NCBI GenBank assembly: GCA_016935615.1
Contig: JAFGQO010000225.1
Coordinates: 1 to 44,003, forward strand
Source: Bacteroidales bacterium
GTDB taxonomy: Bacteria; Bacteroidota; Bacteroidia; Bacteroidales; UBA10428
DNA: 44,003 nucleotides
Reading direction: 5' to 3'
The position numbers were made by a program, and so were the translations under genes. Positions within the stretch are counted from its first letter, which is position 1; each line of letters begins with the position of its first letter. Positions 43,030-44,003 of this stretch are shown here, piece by piece. The notes below the pieces were generated by a model. It was not told the origin of the DNA and searched no databases. It saw nothing but the letters and a program-made list of their open reading frames with translations.

Positions 43030-44003
43030 TCAGAAAACAGGGATCTTAATAACCAACTCACTTGTATTGCTACTGATATACAAAAAGTAAATACCGCTTT
43101 TGATCGAAGGTAAATCAAAATAAAACTCTGAGACAGAATTGGGATATTCAATGAAAATTACTTTTCCGCTAACATCGATAAGTTTGATCTGATTCAAACC
43201 GCTTGATGCTTCTAACATGTAACTTTTTTCAGGATAATCTATAATATAAGAAATATCACAATTCAGGGTTTTTATTTCTTCAATTGAATTTAATACTGTC
43301 GTTGTAATATAAAGATCTGCAGATCGAAAACTGCGGTTTCCTGAAATATCAACAGAAGATACGTTGAAGATGTAATTGGTTGAAGGATCAAGATTGTTGT
43401 CGGTATAAGCAGTACTGGTGGTAAAATCGATCTCATTATCGTTGCGATATATTTTATATCCTATGACCATTGTATTGTCTGTGCTTGCATCCCAGATCAG
43501 GTCAGCATATGTATCCCCAACAGATTGGGCGGATAAATTTTCAGGACGTGAAGGTTGTTCATGATCGACCTCGCTACTGGTCGATGCTGTAAATTCAGTC
43601 GAAAATTCACTCTCATTTCCTTCATCATCGAAGGCGGATACTTTATAGTGGTATTCTGTTTCAGGCTCCAATTCAGTATCGATGTATGAATTCTTTATGC
43701 TTTCACCTGTTTCTATATCATCTCTAAGTATCCTGTACCCAGCTACTCCAACATTATCAGTGGAATTGTCCCAAGAAAAAAAAATTTCAGTCGCAGTGCA
43801 AATTACCAATTTTAGATTTTCCGGAATACTTGGAACTGTTACGTCAACATCAGATGGATTGTTTTCAGTGGTTATTATAAGGGCAACCGATAAGGGACTT
43901 TCATTTCCTTTAGTATCAAAAGCCGTGACACGAAATGTGTATTCGGTGGCGGGAGTCAAACCTGTGAAGGTGTAACTTGTTCCTGTGGTTGTTCCTGCTT
44001 CAA
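43030..44003 (-). CDS. C-terminal part of a fibronectin type III repeat protein with T9SS domain
   Basis: A minus-strand frame enters from the right edge and ends at 43030, giving 324 residues. The TTG at 43959 is not the real start, because the frame continues with FN3 sequence (GTSYTFTGLTPATEY). At least two more FN3 modules follow, marked by VPSIPENLK...FFSWDNSTDNVGVAGYRI and RPENLSAQSV...LIWDASTDNTMVIGYKI. The last ~80 residues are a type A T9SS sorting domain (IKLIDVSGKVIF, then SGIYFLYI). FN3 modules usually link catalytic and binding domains in secreted Bacteroidota enzymes, and any catalytic part lies outside the window. Confidence 0.85.
   Translation of the reverse strand, partial: EAGTTTGTSYTFTGLTPATEYTFRVTAFDTKGNESPLSVALIITTENNPSDVDVTVPSIPENLKLVICTATEIFFSWDNSTDNVGVAGYRILRDDIETGESIKNSYIDTELEPETEYHYKVSAFDDEGNESEFSTEFTASTSSEVDHEQPSRPENLSAQSVGDTYADLIWDASTDNTMVIGYKIYRNDNEIDFTTSTAYTDNNLDPSTNYIFNVSSVDISGNRSFRSADLYITTTVLNSIEEIKTLNCDISYIIDYPEKSYMLEASSGLNQIKLIDVSGKVIFIEYPNSVSEFYFDLPSIKSGIYFLYISSNTSELVIKIPVF

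Overview
The window is AT-rich chromosomal DNA from a member of the Bacteroidota, most likely a free-living, polysaccharide-degrading Bacteroidales/Marinilabiliales-type organism. The evidence is three proteins with type IX secretion (T9SS) C-terminal sorting domains, a two-component-regulator propeller protein, a Nudix-type arabinose regulator at the end of an arabinose operon, a fused E1 alpha/beta 2-oxoacid dehydrogenase, a DUF2027-Smr protein and Bacteroidota-type -7 boxes (TAnnTTTG). I see no tRNA, CRISPR array, transposase gene or phage genes.

Layout. 1-5.0 kb: the tail of an unknown gene, a YedK/HMCES-type protease, a flavodoxin, an array of five mini-hairpins, and a branched-chain 2-oxoacid dehydrogenase pair (E2, then fused E1). 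5.2-11.3 kb: a large T9SS-exported beta-propeller protein and a propeller sensor joined to a SpoIIE-type phosphatase. 11.5-16.1 kb: a serine beta-lactamase-like hydrolase, exported MsrB, two exported thioredoxin-fold proteins and a threonine aldolase. 16.2-19.0 kb: a long QueA paralogue divergent from a DUF2027-Smr gene, then the RNase P RNA gene, which carries a palindromic element in its P9 region. 19.1-24.4 kb: a CE2-like esterase, a sialate-O-acetylesterase-like lipoprotein and a GH5-CBM6-T9SS glycanase. 25-35.1 kb: a small lipoprotein, a MITE-like repeat and a seven-gene L-arabinose operon on the minus strand (araA, SSS transporter, araD, GH51, araB, aldose epimerase, Nudix regulator). 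35.4-40.8 kb: a GAF/triple-PAS sensor with no output domain, an LTA-synthase-like sulfatase-fold membrane enzyme and an HdeD-like membrane protein. 40.8-44.0 kb: an 830-bp non-coding stretch with a terminator-like hairpin, a sugar transferase lacking the usual membrane hairpin, and the 3' end of a fibronectin-type-III T9SS protein.

How it works together: deacetylases and a glycanase act on hemicellulose outside the cell or in the periplasm, and the exported GH51 releases L-arabinose. A secreted mutarotase may then equilibrate it, the sodium symporter imports it, and AraA, AraB and AraD convert it to D-xylulose 5-phosphate. The regulator's Nudix box lacks the catalytic glutamates, so it is expected to sense rather than hydrolyse, and being in the operon it is probably autoregulated. 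The rest is housekeeping, redox repair and signalling. I see no clear candidate for a wholly new defence or mobile system. The most unusual items are the RNase P insertion, the output-less triple-PAS sensor, the hairpin-less sugar transferase with its long leader, and the perfect inverted repeat in front of the propeller-phosphatase gene.
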